DNA of 64,000 nt from Streptomyces kronopolitis (GTDB taxonomy: Bacteria; Actinomycetota; Actinomycetes; Streptomycetales; Streptomycetaceae): positions 90,278 through 154,277 of the forward strand of contig NZ_BMND01000018.1 in NCBI RefSeq assembly GCF_014646275.1, in the 5' to 3' direction. A program made the translations under genes and the position numbers. Shown here piece by piece: positions 7,473 through 15,628 of this stretch. The notes below the pieces were generated by a model. That model searched no databases. It was not told where the DNA came from and was given only the letters and a program-made list of their open reading frames with translations. Position 1 is the first letter of the stretch, and each line of letters starts with the position of its first letter.

Positions 7473-8075
7473 CTAGGACTTATCGAAATCTCTGGTCAAG
7501 CTGGTGGGGTTGCTGGAGGAGGCCAACGGTGTTCGACGGGTGGTTTCCTCGTCTGCGTCTGCAGTGACGCCCAGATCACGACGCATCGCCTCTTTCGTGA
7601 CGCTTATCAGAGGCCAGAGCGCATGCTGCGCTTCAGCGGCTGACTGCAGGGTCTCGCCCGGCCGGGGGTTTCCCTGTTCGAGGCGCTTGATTTGGCCGTA
7701 GATCCCGGTCAGCGCTTCGTTCAGTTCGTGAGCCGGAACAATCACGGCGTCGGGGGCAACCATCAGGGCCTCGGACCACCGGTCACGGTAGGCATCCTTG
7801 GTTCCCTCCAACGCCGACACGTCCTCCTGCCCGAGCGTGCGATCCCGCATGACGTACAAGTGCCGGCTGAGCGCCGTGGCGAACTGCCTGGCTTCCCGGT
7901 GCAGTTGTGTGTAGCAGCTGCGGCGTAGCTCACGATTGTCGCGAGCGTCCTGGATGACATGGACCATCTCCAACTCGCGCTTCTTGGCGCGGTCGGCGCC
8001 CCGCTGGGTAAGCAACGCACCCCCGAGAGTTCCCGCTACACCAGTGATCGAAATCAGTACCGCCCCCACGTCCAT
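7473..8075 (-). CDS. Membrane-anchored helical protein, 200 aa
   Basis: The N-terminal 24 residues (VGAVLISITGVAGTLGGALL) form one membrane span. A charged juxtamembrane stretch (RGADRAKKRELEMVHVIQDA) and long helices follow, to about residue 165. The C-terminus is Thr/Ser-rich and polar. This layout, a signal anchor then coiled helices inside the cell, is common in Streptomyces islands and has no assigned function. It is convergent with the upstream small genes and starts next to a long gene-poor stretch. Confidence 0.7.
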   Translation of the reverse strand: MDVGAVLISITGVAGTLGGALLTQRGADRAKKRELEMVHVIQDARDNRELRRSCYTQLHREARQFATALSRHLYVMRDRTLGQEDVSALEGTKDAYRDRWSEALMVAPDAVIVPAHELNEALTGIYGQIKRLEQGNPRPGETLQSAAEAQHALWPLISVTKEAMRRDLGVTADADEETTRRTPLASSSNPTSLTRDFDKS

Positions 8076-8565
8076 CCGAGCACCCTAGACCGCGTCACGT
8101 GCCGACCGGATCAACACGGCAATCACAACGCGCCGCCTCGATCGCTGCGAGTGCTGGCCCATAAGAAGGGCCCTGGTTGTTCTGTCGGGTGAAGCCGAGG
8201 GTGGCCGGCCCTCCGGGCGATGGGCACGGGCCGGCAGACGCTCACCCGCCGAGAGCGACCGAACCGCCGAACACATCAGATGTGACACAAGTCACGACAG
8301 TTCCCACGAAGACCCTTACTGCCTCGTAGTGCCGTTTGCAGGCAAAGCGCACAGTTGCGACACAACGCCCCTCCGAAGTGAGCAATGGGTACTCTGTGAA
8401 GTTTTCCGAAGGGGGGCCTCACGCACCGTAACTGTAAATTGCATTCGCGAAGTTTGCTTGATTCCCGTTAGCTCGTGCATGAGGATCGGACGTGACGATT
8501 CCGGATCCGAGAAGAGGGCCTGTCATTCCCTGATCGATCGGCAGGGCCTTTGAGCAGGGGACCTG
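8076..8565. other. Gene-poor, lower-GC spacer
   Basis: No open frame here has coding bias. GC falls clearly below the surroundings between about 8290 and 8560. It probably holds the promoters of the flanking divergent genes; no clear -35/-10 pair could be fixed. Confidence 0.4.
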
Positions 8566-8781
8566 ATGAGTGGAGATCGGAATTGCCCATTCTTGAAGCA
8601 GATGTATGACATCTTCTCGGCCAGACTTGACCATATTGCCAAACAGAATGAACGAAATCTGAGGCTAAGGGAGCCCGAGCGATCGCCTGTTGCATGCGGG
8701 ATGCTTTCCCATCTTGGGAAAATTTCCCGGGGCAGTGAAAACGGGAGTGAAGCACTCCGCCGTACAGCTAATGTGGAATGA
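8566..8781 (+). CDS. Small low-GC hypothetical protein, 71 aa
   Basis: ATG with a ggggac site upstream. The protein is polar and helical (FLKQMYDIFSARLDHIAKQN) and its codon usage is far less GC-biased than its neighbours. Support comes from a perfect 12-bp hairpin 35 nt after the stop, which would otherwise have no gene to terminate. Probably recently acquired. No family. Confidence 0.4.
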   Translation: MSGDRNCPFLKQMYDIFSARLDHIAKQNERNLRLREPERSPVACGMLSHLGKISRGSENGSEALRRTANVE

Positions 8782-8815
8782 CAGCGCGCAGCGGAGTGAT
8801 GGCACGCTGTGCGCA

Positions 8816-8845
8816 GGCGGTCTCGGGGTGAGGCCCGAGACCGCC
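8816..8845. terminator. Perfect 12-bp hairpin
   Basis: Arms 8816-8827 and 8834-8845 (ggcggtctcggg and its complement) with a 6-nt loop. It lies 35 nt after the small ORF at 8566 and 36 nt before the gene at 8881. Confidence 0.75.
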
Positions 8846-8880
8846 CGGCAGGCCATCGTCAACCCTTGAAAGGTCTAACT

Positions 8881-9189
8881 GTGACCGTGGAAAGCAACCG
8901 GGAACAGCCTGATGTTCCCCCGGTCGTTCCATTCCCGATTATCCCTGCCCCTGAGGGTCCCAAACCCCGCGGCGCGAATCTGTATGAGCTGCGTATCTGC
9001 GCCAGCCTCTTCTTCGTCGTCCTGTTCACCTTGCTGGGACTCGTCGTGGTCCCGACGGTGTGGCCGGGCTGGGAGGAGCTGCCCGGCCTCTGGCCGCTCG
9101 TCTGGCCGCTCGTCCTGCCTCTGATCGGCCTCTTGGTCGCGCTGTCCAAGCGCAGCTACCTGCGTTACGTCCGCGTGCGCCAGGTCTGA
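8881..9189 (+). CDS. Small two-span membrane protein, 102 aa
   Basis: GTG with aaagg about 7 nt upstream. Residues 1-35 are Pro-rich and polar. Two hydrophobic spans follow (about 40-60, ICASLFFVVLFTLLGLVVV; and 70-88, LWPLVWPLVLPLIGLLVAL), then a basic tail (SKRSYLRYVRVRQV). By the positive-inside rule both termini should be cytoplasmic. Function unknown. A terminator directly follows, so it is monocistronic. Confidence 0.7.
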   Translation: MTVESNREQPDVPPVVPFPIIPAPEGPKPRGANLYELRICASLFFVVLFTLLGLVVVPTVWPGWEELPGLWPLVWPLVLPLIGLLVALSKRSYLRYVRVRQV

Positions 9190-9200
9190 TCTCCACCACT

Positions 9201-9230
9201 GTGGGGGACCGTCGCGCGGCGGTCCCCCAC
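9201..9230. terminator. 11-bp hairpin terminator
   Basis: gtgggggaccg (9201-9211) pairs with 9220-9230 across an 8-nt loop, 11 nt after the stop of the small membrane protein gene. Confidence 0.75.
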
Positions 9231-9296
9231 GGGTCGCTACCTGCCGCCGGCGGGCCCGCTCGGGCGTGTGGGCGGGGTAAAGGGAGGGGTGCAGGG

Positions 9297-10295
9297 ATGT
9301 CAGACGCCTCACGCGAGGCCGGGTGCGGGTACTGCGGCAAGACCATCGTCCAGCGTCCTGGTGGCGGACACCCACGCGACTACTGCGACGACGGCCACCG
9401 CCGACGCGCTCAGCGTAGACGGGACCGCGAGCTCCAGGCTGCAGTCCCCCAGCTCACCCACCGCTTCATCGCGGCGGAAATCAGCCTACGTGCCGACGAG
9501 TTGGTGACGGCATGTTTCAGTGACGTTCCCCTCGACGGAGTCCTGGAGCTGGCGGCGAGGATCGTGGACGACGCCGAATGTGTAGCTGCGGCCGCGGTGG
9601 TCGACGAGCGCTCCGCAGGCCGAACCTGGGCGGACATCGGCGCAGCGGCCAGGATGAGTGAGGGGCAGGCCAGGGCGCGCTGGGGCGGTCCACGCTCCGC
9701 TCAGCGGCTGACTGCCCGTGACCCAGCACCGTGGGCCGGTCAGCCGCACAGCCTTCCTCCGGGCGCCTGCGGAGCGGCCACTCGCCCCGACCGGGGTGCG
9801 AGGCAGGCTGCGGCTGCTCTCGGCCGGGCCCTGCGTACGTTGCGGGCGCGTTCGGGTCTCGACCTCGACGACGTCGCGGCCGAGGCTGGGATGCCGCTCT
9901 TCGCGGTGCGCTGGGTGCTGGAGGGGCAGGTGGTGGTCCCGTGGACCGCCACCTACACGCTGGTGCACCTGTTGGGCGGGCAGCCCGGAGACCTTCGTCT
10001 GCTGTGGCAGTCCGCGTCGCAGTCTGTTCCCCGTGTGCCCGACGCGCCGCGCCTCGGCAGCCAGATCGCCGCAGGGTTGCGCGGTGCCCGGCTCGCCGCG
10101 GGCTACCCCACGGCAGCAGCCGTGAGTCCCCCCGGGCTCACCGAGGCGGAAGCTGAGGCTGTTTTCGACGGGCGACTCGTACCGGAGTGGAGGGTGCTGT
10201 GCGAGATGCTGCTGTGGCTGGGCGCCGATCCGCAGCCCTTCAGGGGCCTGTGGGAGGCTCATCGGGCGGCCCGAGGCCAGGGGCGGTCCACATGA
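9297..10295 (+). CDS. Putative DNA-binding protein with Cys-rich N-terminus, 332 aa
   Basis: Residues 8-35 hold a possible zinc knuckle (GCGYCGKTIVQRPGGGHPRDYC, then DDGH and a basic stretch RRRAQRRRDRE). Residues 95-130 contain RTWADIGAAARMSEGQARARW, a sigma-like helix-turn-helix. Residues 175-250 resemble an XRE domain: ALGRALRTLRARSGLDLDDV, AAEAGMPLFAVRWVLEG. A second, degenerate XRE-like unit follows (ALRGARLAAGYPTAAAVS). No catalytic motif. The last codons overlap the next start (ATGA), so it is coupled to a sigma-like protein; together they may form a transcription control pair. Confidence 0.7.
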   Translation: MSDASREAGCGYCGKTIVQRPGGGHPRDYCDDGHRRRAQRRRDRELQAAVPQLTHRFIAAEISLRADELVTACFSDVPLDGVLELAARIVDDAECVAAAAVVDERSAGRTWADIGAAARMSEGQARARWGGPRSAQRLTARDPAPWAGQPHSLPPGACGAATRPDRGARQAAAALGRALRTLRARSGLDLDDVAAEAGMPLFAVRWVLEGQVVVPWTATYTLVHLLGGQPGDLRLLWQSASQSVPRVPDAPRLGSQIAAGLRGARLAAGYPTAAAVSPPGLTEAEAEAVFDGRLVPEWRVLCEMLLWLGADPQPFRGLWEAHRAARGQGRST

Positions 10296-10816
10296 TCCGT
10301 ACGAGCTGTCGGCCGCTACGCGTGACGGGCGAACGCATGCCGGCCGCCTTCTGCCTCGAATACGCTGCCTTCCGCGAACTCCACCTCGACTGGTACCTGC
10401 GCTACGCGTATGTACGGACGGGTGAATGGACGCGAGCGACCCATTGTGTCAAGGCGGTCTTCGACGCTCTCAGCGCAGGCTGGGCAACGGCCCTGCGCAG
10501 CGCCTGCCCCGCCGCCCGCGCGTGGCAGCTGCTGCGCGACCAAGCCGGCGAGCGAACGAGCTGTGCCGAGGGGCACAGCTGGAGCATTCACTGCCTGCTC
10601 CACGACGCCCAGGCCGACACGGTCCTACTGCACCACCGCCTTGGCCTCTCAATCACGCAGACTGCCGGCCTGATGGGGCTCGAAGACCATGCGGTGCGTG
10701 CCCTGCTGCGCAGCGCCGAGCGCGCAATTGAGGGGTTCCCCCCCTGCGTCGCCTCACGCCTGCGTACCGCGAGAAGTTCGACGGCGCACGACACCGCTCT
10801 GTGTGCCTGGGAGTGA
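10292..10816 (+). CDS. Sigma-70-like protein, 174 aa
   Basis: ATG overlaps the preceding stop. The C-terminal part (about residues 105-150) reads as sigma region 4: DTVLLHHRLGLSITQTAGLM, GLEDHAVRALLRSAERAI. The N-terminal part (RELHLDWYLRYAYVRTGEWT) has the aromatic, helical character of a divergent region 2, but the core-binding motif is weak. Similar short sigma-like proteins are common in Streptomyces islands and are annotated as ECF-like. It may instead be a DNA-binding adaptor. Confidence 0.65.
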   Translation: MIRTSCRPLRVTGERMPAAFCLEYAAFRELHLDWYLRYAYVRTGEWTRATHCVKAVFDALSAGWATALRSACPAARAWQLLRDQAGERTSCAEGHSWSIHCLLHDAQADTVLLHHRLGLSITQTAGLMGLEDHAVRALLRSAERAIEGFPPCVASRLRTARSSTAHDTALCAWE

Positions 10817-10953
10817 TTCGTACTACTCGAAGTCGGTAACAGGGCTCTGCTGACGCCCATTTAGCCGACTGGCGGGCCTGCTGCACGGCTCCTACGATGG
10901 ATCTCCTCAACCGAGGACATCGCCCTGGACCAAGGGCTGCGAGGAGTTGACGC

Positions 10954-11784
10954 ATGGCCTACGGGGAGAAACCCCAACCTCGCCCCCCCATCGACACAAC
11001 CACCCCTAGTGTCGCCCGCATGTACGAATATCTCTTAGGAGGCAGTCAGCACTACGAGGCCGATCGGAAAGCCTGTGCCGATCTGCTCAGCATCGCGCCC
11101 AGCACACAGCAACTGGCCCGAACCAACCGAGAGTTCCTCCGCAGGGTGGTCCGCATCCTTGCCCGGGACATGGGCATCAGGCAGTTCCTCGACCACGGTT
11201 CGGGACTGCCCACCCTGGACAACGTCCACGAAGTCGCCCAGCGCATCTCGCCCGATGCCAAGGTCGCCTACGTCGACAACGACCCCATGGTCCTCGCCCA
11301 CGGCCGTACGCAACTGCACGAGAACGACAACGTCATGGTCATCGACCAGGACATGCGCGAGACACAGAAGATCCGCGCCGCCACCGACGCCTTCCTCGAC
11401 TGGAATCAGCCGATCGCGGCTCTCTTCGTATCCGTCCTGCACTGCCTTCCCGACACCGATGACGAGCGAGACCCCGCAGCTCTGATAAAGCGTGTAGCGG
11501 CCGAACTCCCTGTCGGCAGCTACATGGTCATCTGCCAGCTCGTCAGCGAGGACACGACGGTACGGCACAGCGTCACGCGTCTCATGGCCAAGGCGACCCA
11601 CGACCGGTGGGGCCGGGTGCGCGAAAGGCACGAGGTCCGAAAGTACTTCGACGGCATGACCATCATCGACCCGCCCGGTCTCGTCGACGTCATCGACTGG
11701 CAGCCCGACAATCCTCCGCCGCCCATCCATCTGCGCCCGACCGACTGGATCGAGTGGGGCGGCGTCGCCAAGATCGAGGCTTGA
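10954..11784 (+). CDS. SAM-dependent methyltransferase, DUF574 family, 276 aa
   Basis: Matches the actinobacterial S-adenosyl methyltransferase family (PF04672): PSVARMYEYLLGGSQHYEADR at the start, IRQFLDHGSGLPT as the SAM-binding glycine motif, VAYVDNDPMVLAHG as the acidic loop, and IAALFVSVLHCLPD. The usual first motif is FLDlGtGlPT, so D-H-G-S-G is a mild variant. A TTA leucine codon sits at 11035-11037, which in Streptomyces makes expression depend on the bldA tRNA. These enzymes often lie near XRE/DUF397 regulators, as here. Substrate unknown. Confidence 0.85.
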   Translation: MAYGEKPQPRPPIDTTTPSVARMYEYLLGGSQHYEADRKACADLLSIAPSTQQLARTNREFLRRVVRILARDMGIRQFLDHGSGLPTLDNVHEVAQRISPDAKVAYVDNDPMVLAHGRTQLHENDNVMVIDQDMRETQKIRAATDAFLDWNQPIAALFVSVLHCLPDTDDERDPAALIKRVAAELPVGSYMVICQLVSEDTTVRHSVTRLMAKATHDRWGRVRERHEVRKYFDGMTIIDPPGLVDVIDWQPDNPPPPIHLRPTDWIEWGGVAKIEA

Positions 11785-11807
11785 CCTGGCCGTCCCCGGC
11801 TAACGCC

Positions 11808-11851
11808 GGAGCAGTGGCACCTGATCACGTGATGACCGGCGTCACTGCTCC
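11808..11851. terminator. Bidirectional terminator between convergent genes
   Basis: ggagcagtg (11808-11816) pairs with 11843-11851. The loop itself contains a short atcacgtgat palindrome. It serves the methyltransferase (plus) and overlaps the last codons of the XRE gene (minus). Confidence 0.55.
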
Positions 11852-12762
11852 AGGGCGGCCTGATCAGCCCAGTGCTTCGCAGCCTGTCGTATGGCGTCAA
11901 GGCTGTCGTCTTTGGACATGGCGTTGTCACGGGCGTCGGACAGCACCTTGCGGTAGTTGTCCAGCGAACGCTGCCTCGTCGCGTACGTCGCGCCCTCGAT
12001 GTTCTCCAGGTAGGCGAGGTCACCCGGTACACAGTCCGGGAAACGCAGATAGGTGATAGCCATCGGCGGGGACACCCGGTCCTTGCTGATGATCCGCACG
12101 TTCACCTTCGGCCTCCCGGCCGCAGCGAGCAGATGCTGCATCTGCTCGCACATGACCTCCGCGCTGCCCCGCCTCCGTTCCAGAACAGTTTCATCCAGTA
12201 CGACAGTGATCCGCGGCAGGTCCTGATCGAGGATGAGCTGCCGGCCCATTCGCAGCGCTACGATCCGAGCGATCTCCGCGGCCGGGAGAGGGGTGGCCTC
12301 CATCATGCTGATCAACGCCTCGGCATAGCGCTCGGTCTGAAACAGGCCGGGGACCACCTGATTTTCGAAGATCGTGATTTCCTCAGCACGCCCCTCCATG
12401 CGGATCAAGCGCTTGAGGAAGGCGGGCGTCACATCGGCGAACCGCTCGTACCACTCAGCGTTCGCCGCCTGGGCCAGCAGCTGGTCGAGGAAGGCCACTT
12501 CCTTCCGCGACAGATCGTAAAACACGGCAAGGTCGTACACATCCCGCGGTTTGGCTGGACTCTCCCCGCGCTCCAGCCGGCTCATCTTGGATGTCGATCC
12601 CCTGATAGCCCGCGCAGCAGACGCAAGCGTGTAACCCCGGCGCTCCCGATGCAGGCGAAGCTCTTCGCCCAGGAGTTGCCCAGCAGGGCGCTCGCTATCC
12701 GCTGATGGCAGAGCAACGACCAATGAATCAGGACCCGACTGCCAATGACGGGCGACGGACAT
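11842..12762 (-). CDS. XRE regulator with DUF5753 domain, 306 aa
   Basis: The HTH lies at about residues 30-90 (LGEELRLHRERRGYTLASAA, RAIRGSTSKMSRLERGES). The DUF5753 sensor domain follows (about 105-290): WYERFADVTPAF, ITIFENQVVPGLFQTERYAE, RMGRQLIL, VVLDETVLERRRGSAEVM, AITYLRFPDCVPGDLAYLEN. This architecture is the WhiJ/Scr1 type that works with small DUF397 partners in Streptomyces development and metabolism. The ATG at 12762 has cggag 5 nt upstream. The DUF397 gene is 103 nt upstream on the same strand, the reverse of the more usual order. Probably autoregulated. Confidence 0.85.
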   Translation of the reverse strand: MSVARHWQSGPDSLVVALPSADSERPAGQLLGEELRLHRERRGYTLASAARAIRGSTSKMSRLERGESPAKPRDVYDLAVFYDLSRKEVAFLDQLLAQAANAEWYERFADVTPAFLKRLIRMEGRAEEITIFENQVVPGLFQTERYAEALISMMEATPLPAAEIARIVALRMGRQLILDQDLPRITVVLDETVLERRRGSAEVMCEQMQHLLAAAGRPKVNVRIISKDRVSPPMAITYLRFPDCVPGDLAYLENIEGATYATRQRSLDNYRKVLSDARDNAMSKDDSLDAIRQAAKHWADQAALEQ

Positions 12763-12865
12763 GCGAACTCCGAAAGGCGCTGGGAGACATAAGTCGAAAC
12801 CCAGAATGCCCGGGCACATGCCCGCCGCACAATCTATGGCCAACGCACCACGCTCCGCTCACGCT

Positions 12866-13096
12866 TTACGCAACGAGGTGGTCGAACTCCTCCCCCTTCG
12901 CGCCGTCGAGAAATGCGGCCAACTCCGCCTTACTGAAGACGAGGGCAGGCCCCCCGGGGAACTTCGAGTTCCGTACGGCCACACCCCCCTCCGGGAGAGA
13001 CGTCACTTCTACACAGTTCCCGTTATTGATGCTGGCGCGCGCCTTCTGCCACTCCACTCCAGAAATCTCGTTCGCCCGCACACCGTTCACGATCAT
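12866..13096 (-). CDS. DUF397 protein, 76 aa
   Basis: Typical DUF397: WQKARASINNGNCVEVTSLP, a GGVAVRNSKFPGGPALVFSK strand pair and a C-terminal AAFLDGAKGEEFD. Such proteins (for example WhiJ partners) bind or antagonise the neighbouring XRE-DUF5753 regulator. A palindrome-rich region lies just upstream, so it is likely the first gene of the two-gene operon. Confidence 0.85.
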   Translation of the reverse strand: MIVNGVRANEISGVEWQKARASINNGNCVEVTSLPEGGVAVRNSKFPGGPALVFSKAELAAFLDGAKGEEFDHLVA

Positions 13097-13140
13097 GGTC
13101 GCTCCCTACTTCCGCCCGTCGCCCATTCCGTCGCATCGGG

Positions 13141-13190
13141 CTAGCAGTTCCCATATGGGATTGCATGGATGCTGTCGTGCAAAATGCTAG
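13141..13190. promoter_or_regulatory. Palindrome cluster upstream of the DUF397-XRE operon
   Basis: Within 50 nt there are a perfect 12-bp palindrome tcccatatggga (13149-13160), an inverted ttgca...tgcaa pair (13161-13165, 13178-13182) and outer arms ctagca / tgctag (13141-13146, 13185-13190). It begins 45 nt before the DUF397 start. A nested operator for the XRE protein is likely. Confidence 0.5.
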
Positions 13191-13763
13191 TCACCGGAAC
13201 CTGGCAGGGCACTTCCCCGAAAGAGTGCAGTTCAGGGGCGCTTTTCCTATGAACGTTCTAATCCGAATGGCGCGGGATCGGTCCATCCGGCTCGTCGGCC
13301 ACTACGGGCCGAGCCACGCCGCACTGTCCGACCCCACGCCCCGTCGCACCCTCGGCCTCATCCCCTCGACCAGATCGAAGCCCCGGCGGAGACTTGCTTC
13401 GTCTGCCCGGCGCCTCCTTGTAATGCGGGGCCGCTGAGTGTCGCGGGAAGGCGTCGGCAGGCGTGTGACAGCGATCGTCTGCAAGGCCAGCAGCGGCCCC
13501 CGGACTGACGTCCGGCTTGCCGCACGGGGCTCCGGCCCGGCAACCCGACGGGCGCGCGACGCTCGCGCGATAGCGTGGCCGTGGCTGAATTCCCCCGGCC
13601 GTGGATCCCGCACAAGGTCGGTCTCGGCCGAGGGGTTCGAGGTCTGCGGATGCTGTCCGGAACACCCGGACAGCAATGTGAGCCATGTCATGCACATGCT
13701 CTGTGTGGGTCGGGGTAGACGGCAGTGAGACGTCCGCCCCTTTCGGCCGTCTGGGAGGGCACC
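13191..13763. other. Long spacer before the sigma gene, with one strong hairpin
   Basis: No gene with coding bias is seen. A perfect 10-bp hairpin (13651-13660 with 13666-13675, 5-nt loop) lies 88 nt before the sigma start and could terminate upstream transcription or shape the leader. No convincing promoter could be fixed. Confidence 0.4.
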
Positions 13764-14624
13764 ATGATCACCGCCGTGAACGACACCGCCATCCTCGAAC
13801 GCACCGCCGAGGTGAGCACAGAGCTGCCGGCAGTCGAGTGTCCGAGCGCGGTGGCCCCCCAGGACGCGCGGGAACTGTCGAAGCGGTTCTTCGACCGTCT
13901 CCAGGACCTGGACGAGGGCACGCACGAGTACCAGTACGCGCGCAACACCCTCATCGAGATGAACATGTCGATGGTGCGCTACGTCGCCCGCCGCTACCGC
14001 AACCGCGGCGACGACATGGAAGACATCATCCAGGTCGGCACGATCGGGCTGATCAAAGCCATTGACCGCTTCGACCTCACCCGCGAGGTGGAGTTCTCCA
14101 CTTTCGCCGTCCCCTACATCCTGGGCGAGATCAAGCGGTTCTTCCGCGATACCGGCTGGGCCGTCCACGTCCCCCGCCGCCTCCAGGAGCTACGCAGCGA
14201 CCTGGCCAAGGCCAAGGAACAGCTGCACATCAAGCTCGACCGCGACCCCACCGTCCGTGAACTCGCCACCCACCTCGACCTGTCCGAGGAAGAGATCATC
14301 GAGGGGCTCGTCGCGGCCAACGGCTACAACGCCGGCTCGCTCGACACGCCCACCGACTCCGACTCCCCGACACAAAGCCGCACGCTGGCCGACGTCATGG
14401 GCGAGGACGACCCGGCGATGGAGACCGTCGAGAACCTGAACACCCTTGCCCCGCTGCTGCACCAGCTCGACGACCGCGAGCGGCAGCTGGTCGAGCTGCG
14501 CTTCGGGCAGGAGATGACCCAGTCCCAGATCGGCGCCGAACTCGGCGTCTCCCAGATGCACGTCTCCCGCCTGCTCACCCGCACCCTGGCCAAGCTCCGC
14601 AAGGGCATGCTCACCGACCACTGA
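13764..14624 (+). CDS. SigB/SigF/SigG-type alternative sigma factor, 286 aa
   Basis: All conserved regions are present. Region 2: NMSMVRYVARRYRNRGDDME, DIIQVGTIGLIKAIDRFDLT, FSTFAVPYILGEIKRFFRD. Region 3: LAKAKEQLHIKLDRDPTVRE. Region 4: LDDRERQLVELRFGQEMTQS, QIGAELGVSQMHVSRLLTRT. The length and the FSTFAVPYILGEIKRFFRDTGW signature place it with the stress and development sigma factors of Streptomyces. Such factors are held by anti-sigma kinases; the only HATPase protein in the accessory region is at 38026, far away. The start ATG at 13764 has gggaggg upstream. Confidence 0.9.
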   Translation: MITAVNDTAILERTAEVSTELPAVECPSAVAPQDARELSKRFFDRLQDLDEGTHEYQYARNTLIEMNMSMVRYVARRYRNRGDDMEDIIQVGTIGLIKAIDRFDLTREVEFSTFAVPYILGEIKRFFRDTGWAVHVPRRLQELRSDLAKAKEQLHIKLDRDPTVRELATHLDLSEEEIIEGLVAANGYNAGSLDTPTDSDSPTQSRTLADVMGEDDPAMETVENLNTLAPLLHQLDDRERQLVELRFGQEMTQSQIGAELGVSQMHVSRLLTRTLAKLRKGMLTDH

Positions 14625-14734
14625 AAGGCCCGGCCCACCCCTGTCCTCTTGGCCCCCAAGGCCGGCCCACAGGGCCGCCACGCCGTCGGACGGCACGCAT
14701 CCAGCAGGGACCACCACGCCCACCGGGAAATCGA

Positions 14735-14772
14735 TGAGCAAAAGTTAAGTCGAGGTGCTATCTTGTTGCTCA
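14735..14772. promoter_or_regulatory. Inverted repeat upstream of the XRE-ImmA locus
   Basis: tgagcaa (14735-14741) and ttgctca (14766-14772) form a perfect 7-bp inverted repeat with a 24-nt gap, ending 31 nt before the ATG. The gap is AT-richer than its surroundings and includes gctatctt, a possible -10. A likely autoregulatory operator of the XRE-ImmA protein. Confidence 0.5.
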
Positions 14773-14803
14773 CTCGGTAAGTGGCTAGCTCCCTGGGGGG
14801 ATC

Positions 14804-15628
14804 ATGGCTGGTGAATTCACGCCGTCGCAGTGGGCCGATGGCCAGTTCGGTGAGGACGCTGCGGAGGTGGTGCGGCATGTGGTCAAGGGGCTGGCACGTG
14901 GTCAACAAAGCGCTTACGAGGTGCAGGTAGCAGCCCGGAAAGCGGGGGCCGCGGACAAGCGCGCTTACGGCAGCATGTGGGCCACGCGCTACCGACAGGT
15001 CATCAAGCAGTTCGAGCTGTCCAAACTCCCCGGCTATGAGGCCCGCAAGCCCAAAGGAGCGTCGTACAGCCTGGCGGTTGTCAACGGGCGAGTGCTGATC
15101 CCCTTTCGACACGCCGACTCGCTGAAGGAACCGATCTCCCGCGCGAAGCTGAGCACGAAGATTCCTCACCAGGTCTCCCGCGACAACGGCGTGGGCCGTG
15201 CGCAGCCCCCGTTGACGTTGTTCGACCAGGATTCCGCAGCCACCGAGCGAGTGGCGGACCCCTCGGTGGCCGAGGCTGCCGCGGCGGCCTTGGCGGAGCA
15301 ATTGACGGTGATCTACATCGCGTACGCTGCCAACGCCGACAGCGATAAGGTCCTTGCCGCCTGGTGGGGTACGCCGACGTCGCTGGAGGACGACGGCACC
15401 ATGGTGTGGGATCCGGAGCAGCTCGACATGAGCATCGCCACCGCAGAGGAGAACTCCAGTCACTCCCGCGATGACCTGCGCGATGCAGGTACTGCCGTGG
15501 CTCGCGCGCAGGGCTTCAGTGGAGGTGACCTGCCTGGCCTGGGCGTCACGCACCGCTCCGAGGTCGCCGAGAGTCCGTCGGCTGAACAGGAACCGACCAT
15601 TTCCAACGTAGAAAACGGCGATGAGTAA
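14804..15628 (+). CDS. Hypothetical partner of an XRE-ImmA protein, 274 aa
   Basis: Residues 1-90 are basic and helical (WATRYRQVIKQFELSKLPGY), then a beta region (YSLAVVNGRVLIPFRHAD) and a polar middle. From about 165 it is acidic, with EQLTVIYIAYAANADSDKVL and a WWGTP motif. The C-terminal 60 residues are disordered. It overlaps the next gene by 8 nt, so the two are translated together. In other actinobacteria XRE-ImmA/IrrE proteins are paired with such unnamed proteins and are proposed as toxin-antitoxin modules. Which partner would be the toxin cannot be read from the sequence. Confidence 0.7.
   Translation: MAGEFTPSQWADGQFGEDAAEVVRHVVKGLARGQQSAYEVQVAARKAGAADKRAYGSMWATRYRQVIKQFELSKLPGYEARKPKGASYSLAVVNGRVLIPFRHADSLKEPISRAKLSTKIPHQVSRDNGVGRAQPPLTLFDQDSAATERVADPSVAEAAAAALAEQLTVIYIAYAANADSDKVLAAWWGTPTSLEDDGTMVWDPEQLDMSIATAEENSSHSRDDLRDAGTAVARAQGFSGGDLPGLGVTHRSEVAESPSAEQEPTISNVENGDE

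Noticed and set aside
13706..13720. ggggtag as a SigB-type -10 before the sigma gene
   Set aside because: No gttt-like -35 at 14-16 nt upstream, so autoregulation could not be supported.
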